Origin: Vicinamibacterales bacterium
GTDB taxonomy: Bacteria; Acidobacteriota; Vicinamibacteria; Vicinamibacterales; UBA2999
Assembly (NCBI GenBank): GCA_041659285.1
Contig: JBAZYO010000001.1
Coordinates: 1-64,000, forward strand
Direction of reading: 5' to 3'
Length of the DNA: 64,000 bases
A program made the position numbers and the translations under genes. The notes beneath the pieces were generated by a model. It did no database searches and was not told where the DNA came from. It was given only the letters and a program-made list of their open reading frames with translations. Position 1 is the stretch's first letter; each line of letters begins with the position of its first letter. This document shows positions 61,982 to 64,000 of the stretch, piece by piece.

Positions 61982-63147
61982 CGCGCCGCGCGGTCTGGGT
62001 CGTTGGCCTCGGCCAGTGCGTGAGCTGGGGCGTGCTGTATTACGCCTTCAGCGTGCTCATCGTTCCCGTGGAGCGCCACCTCGGCGTCGCCCGCTGGGTC
62101 GTGGTCGGCGCGTTCTCCGTGGCGCTGCTGGTCTCGGCCGCGGTGGCGCCGCGAGTGGGCAGTCTCGTCGATCGCGGACATGGTCCGTCCGTGGTGCAGG
62201 CCGGTGGCCTGGCCGCGGCGGGCCTGCTCGCGTCGTGGGCGCTGGTGCCAAACGTCTACCTCACGTACCTGATCTGGGCCGCGCTCGGCCTGTGCATGTC
62301 GGCCGTTCTCTACGAACCGGTCTTCGCCATCGTCGGCAAGGCGGTGAGCCACGCCGGCGACCGCCTGCGGGCGATTGCGACCATCACCATCTTCGGCGGC
62401 GTCGCCAGCACAGTATTCCTTCCATTGACGGGCGCGCTGGTCGAGCGCCTGGGGTGGCGCGAGGCCGTCGGCGTGCTCGCCGCGGGACTGGCCGTGACGA
62501 CGCTCGCCGTCCAGCGTTTTGCATTGGCGACATTGAGCCGGCCACGCGGTGTGCCGGCGGATCCAGATCTTGACGATGGCGTCCCATCCGGTGACGTCGG
62601 CAAGCGCCCGGGACTGGCCCAGATGATTGCCGTGTTCACCGGCTCGAGCTTCGTTGGTGCCGCCCTGGCCACCAACCTGGTTCCGGCGCTGATCGAGCGA
62701 GGGCTGTCACCGACGACCGCCGCCGCGTTCGGGGGATTGTTTGGCGTGATGCAGCTCCCGGGCCGGCTCCTCTTCATGCACCACAACCGCTCCGTGAACC
62801 CCATGATGCTGCTGGCCGGCAGTGTCGGCCTCCAGATCACCGGGCTGCTGGTGCTGATGGCATCGCGATCGTTCGCCGCCATTGCGGTGGGCGTGGCGTT
62901 GTTCGCGTTCGGTTCCGGGCTCGCCGTTCTCGCGCGGCCGTACTTCGTGCTGGTGTTCTACGGATCCGGCCGGGCCGGAGAAATGAACGGTGTGTTCGCG
63001 CGGCCGCAGCAACTGGCGCGCGCGGCCGGCCCGGTGTGCGCCGCGGCCCTGGCCGGTGCGACCGGTTACGGTGTGGTGTTCGGACTGCTGGCGGCGGGAT
63101 TGTTGATGGTCGCGATGTCACTGACGACGACGCGGACTTCAGGGTGA
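61978..63147 (+). CDS. MFS transporter (likely arsenical or organoarsenical efflux)
   Basis: 389 residues with about 12 helices. The start MTRRAVWVVGLGQCVSWGVL overlaps the previous stop (ATGA). MFS features include PRVGSLVDRGHGPSVVQAGG between helices 2 and 3. Because the gene is the second of an ArsR-controlled pair, export of arsenite, methylarsenicals or an arsenic conjugate is the natural guess, but the family also moves drugs and sugars. Confidence 0.8.
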   Translation: MTRRAVWVVGLGQCVSWGVLYYAFSVLIVPVERHLGVARWVVVGAFSVALLVSAAVAPRVGSLVDRGHGPSVVQAGGLAAAGLLASWALVPNVYLTYLIWAALGLCMSAVLYEPVFAIVGKAVSHAGDRLRAIATITIFGGVASTVFLPLTGALVERLGWREAVGVLAAGLAVTTLAVQRFALATLSRPRGVPADPDLDDGVPSGDVGKRPGLAQMIAVFTGSSFVGAALATNLVPALIERGLSPTTAAAFGGLFGVMQLPGRLLFMHHNRSVNPMMLLAGSVGLQITGLLVLMASRSFAAIAVGVALFAFGSGLAVLARPYFVLVFYGSGRAGEMNGVFARPQQLARAAGPVCAAALAGATGYGVVFGLLAAGLLMVAMSLTTTRTSG

Positions 63148-63153
63148 GGGAGC

Positions 63154-63185
63154 CGGGAGAAGATCCCGACGAGGATCCTCTCCCG
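63154..63185. terminator. Hairpin between convergent MFS and sodC genes
   Basis: A 12-bp stem with one mismatch (63154-63165 with 63174-63185) closes an 8-nt loop in the 58-bp gap between the two stops. Confidence 0.5.
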
Positions 63186-63205
63186 TCCGTCAGGGAGCGC
63201 AGCGA

Positions 63206-63718
63206 CTACTTGATGATGACGGCGCACGCGATGCGGTCGCCGGCGGCGCCGCCCGGGTCGGTCTTCATGTCGTCGGCCGCGGCGTGAACCATCAGCGCCG
63301 TGCCGCCGTTGGCGTAAATCGAGTTGGCGCCTTCACCCATCGTCACGGCCTTGTTGGTGACGGTGGCCTTGGCGGTGCCGTCGGCGGCCACGGTGAAGTT
63401 CATCATGTCGCCGGCGTGCGGGCCTTCGGGGCTCTGCAGGCCGTGCTTCTTGCCGGCGGGGTTGAAGTGCGGACCGGCGCTGGTAAACGCGGGGCCTTCG
63501 CACTTGGCGACCGAGTGAATGTGAATCGCGTGTTCGCCGGGCGTGAGGCCCTTCAGGTCGAGGGCGATCGAGATACCGCCGCCGCTCGCGGCCGAAATCA
63601 TGGCCATGCCGACCGATGCGCCCTTGGCGTCCTTCAGGTCAACGTGCTTCATGCCTTGCGCCGACAGGCCGAGCGTCACAACGAACGAGAGCGCGATAGT
63701 CGAAAGTATCCGGGTCAT
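63206..63718 (-). CDS. sodC: Periplasmic Cu,Zn superoxide dismutase
   Basis: 170 residues with a signal peptide (residues 1-21, ending GLSAQG). Copper and zinc ligands appear in HAIHIHSVAKCEGPAF, AGPHFNPAGKKHG, GPHAGDMMN and LMVHAAADD; the disulfide is probably between KCEGPAF and DRIACAVI. It dismutates superoxide in the periplasm. A clear GAGGAG ribosome site precedes the ATG, unlike the leaderless-type starts elsewhere. It is convergent with the MFS gene. Confidence 0.93.
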   Translation of the reverse strand: MTRILSTIALSFVVTLGLSAQGMKHVDLKDAKGASVGMAMISAASGGGISIALDLKGLTPGEHAIHIHSVAKCEGPAFTSAGPHFNPAGKKHGLQSPEGPHAGDMMNFTVAADGTAKATVTNKAVTMGEGANSIYANGGTALMVHAAADDMKTDPGGAAGDRIACAVIIK

Positions 63719-63838
63719 GGTGCTCCTCGAGAAACGTGTTCAGCTGGGTCGCGGATGCCCGGTCCGGGCGGGCGCCCATCCCGGTCATGATCGCACATTA
63801 TCGGCCCAGGCTCGACCTCCGGGGCGCCGGGCGTATCG

Positions 63839-63855
63839 TTAACGCGGTTGTAACA
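63839..63855 (+). promoter_or_regulatory. Third PHO-box-like direct repeat
   Basis: TTAACG-CGGTT-GTAACA has the same 6-5-6 spacing and orientation (towards the gene at 63959) as the boxes at pstS and the PhoB-type gene. It ends about 104 nt before the start codon. A CATACC hexamer lies 18 nt further downstream. Confidence 0.45.
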
Positions 63856-63958
63856 TCCCCGTCGCAGGCGATTCATACCGTCTCACTAACCTGAACACGT
63901 TGCTTCTGCGTCCCCGGGCGGGCCGGAAGCGTGTTCCTGTTTTCATGTTGAGGGGTGT

Positions 63959-64000
63959 ATGAGCCTTCGAACGATAAGCGTGGCAATGCTCTCGAGCTGG
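63959..64000 (+). CDS. Start of an unidentified gene (truncated by window end)
   Basis: The ATG at 63959 follows TTGAGGGGTGT, a fair ribosome site. Only 14 codons are visible (MSLRTISVAMLSSW), which could begin a signal peptide. Together with the upstream PHO-box-like repeat this would fit a phosphate-regulated exported protein or receptor, but the identity cannot be judged from this fragment. Confidence 0.45.
   Translation, partial: MSLRTISVAMLSSW

Overview
This 64-kb window is GC-rich, densely coding, and looks chromosomal. The best guess is an Acidobacteriota genome, probably of the Vicinamibacteria type. The pointers are a VWFA-related protein of the class that is expanded in Acidobacteria, a fused homocysteine methyltransferase/methylenetetrahydrofolate reductase, a long MoxR-DUF58-Bat-like operon, and intergenic repeats of several families. 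That placement is inference from gene content; there is no rRNA here. I saw no tRNA, rRNA, CRISPR array, prophage or insertion sequence.

Layout. 0-5.4 kb: the end of a CarD-type regulator, a PlsC acyltransferase, a DUF4126 membrane protein, a cruciform-like intergenic element, a VWFA-related secreted protein and an unknown secreted protein. 5.5-13.3 kb: an OPT oligopeptide transporter divergent from rex-moaC-2-hydroxyacid dehydrogenase, then a cation-efflux protein, signal peptidase I and a LytS/LytTR two-component pair. 13.4-18.6 kb: a lone nuoI, the methionine/folate fusion enzyme, a methyltransferase, a hotdog thioesterase, a glycosyltransferase and a zinc-ribbon protein. 18.7-24.2 kb: a ketosynthase/flavin reductase/methyltransferase cluster, a PIG-V-like mannosyltransferase and a DUF1801 protein. 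24.4-38.3 kb: one operon with a TPR metallopeptidase, DUF4159, MoxR ATPase, DUF58, BatA-like, a giant DUF4175-like coiled coil, a second VWA/GATase-like membrane protein, and a caspase-fold protein that lacks its cysteine. 38.3-44.7 kb: rhomboid protease, FHA-GAF-PP2C phosphatase, LeuA-like enzyme, M28 peptidase and citrate synthase. 44.7-59.7 kb: a phosphate region with ppx-pstSCAB-phoU, CHAD-sixA-lipid kinase, a PhoB-type regulator, a glycosyltransferase, a PHP protein, a DASS transporter, a PhoX-like protein and decayed phosphatase genes. 59.7-63.1 kb: a divergent arsenic cluster (arsR-arsC and a flavoprotein-MFS pair). The window ends with sodC and the first codons of another gene.

How it works together. 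The phosphate region appears to form a regulon. The same 11-bp-period direct repeat, KTAAC-type and resembling PHO boxes, lies 45-62 nt upstream of both pstS and the PhoB-type gene, and a third copy lies before the last, truncated gene. Polyphosphate breakdown (Ppx, CHAD) sits beside Pi uptake. The 24-38 kb operon couples an AAA+ MoxR ATPase to VWA proteins in the membrane and is the best candidate for an incompletely described system.

Two global patterns stand out. Many first genes have a TATAAT-like -10 box only 6-12 nt before the start codon, which suggests leaderless transcripts. The intergenic spaces, especially between convergent genes, carry several families of short periodic or palindromic repeats, some of which supply the start or stop codons of the neighbouring genes.
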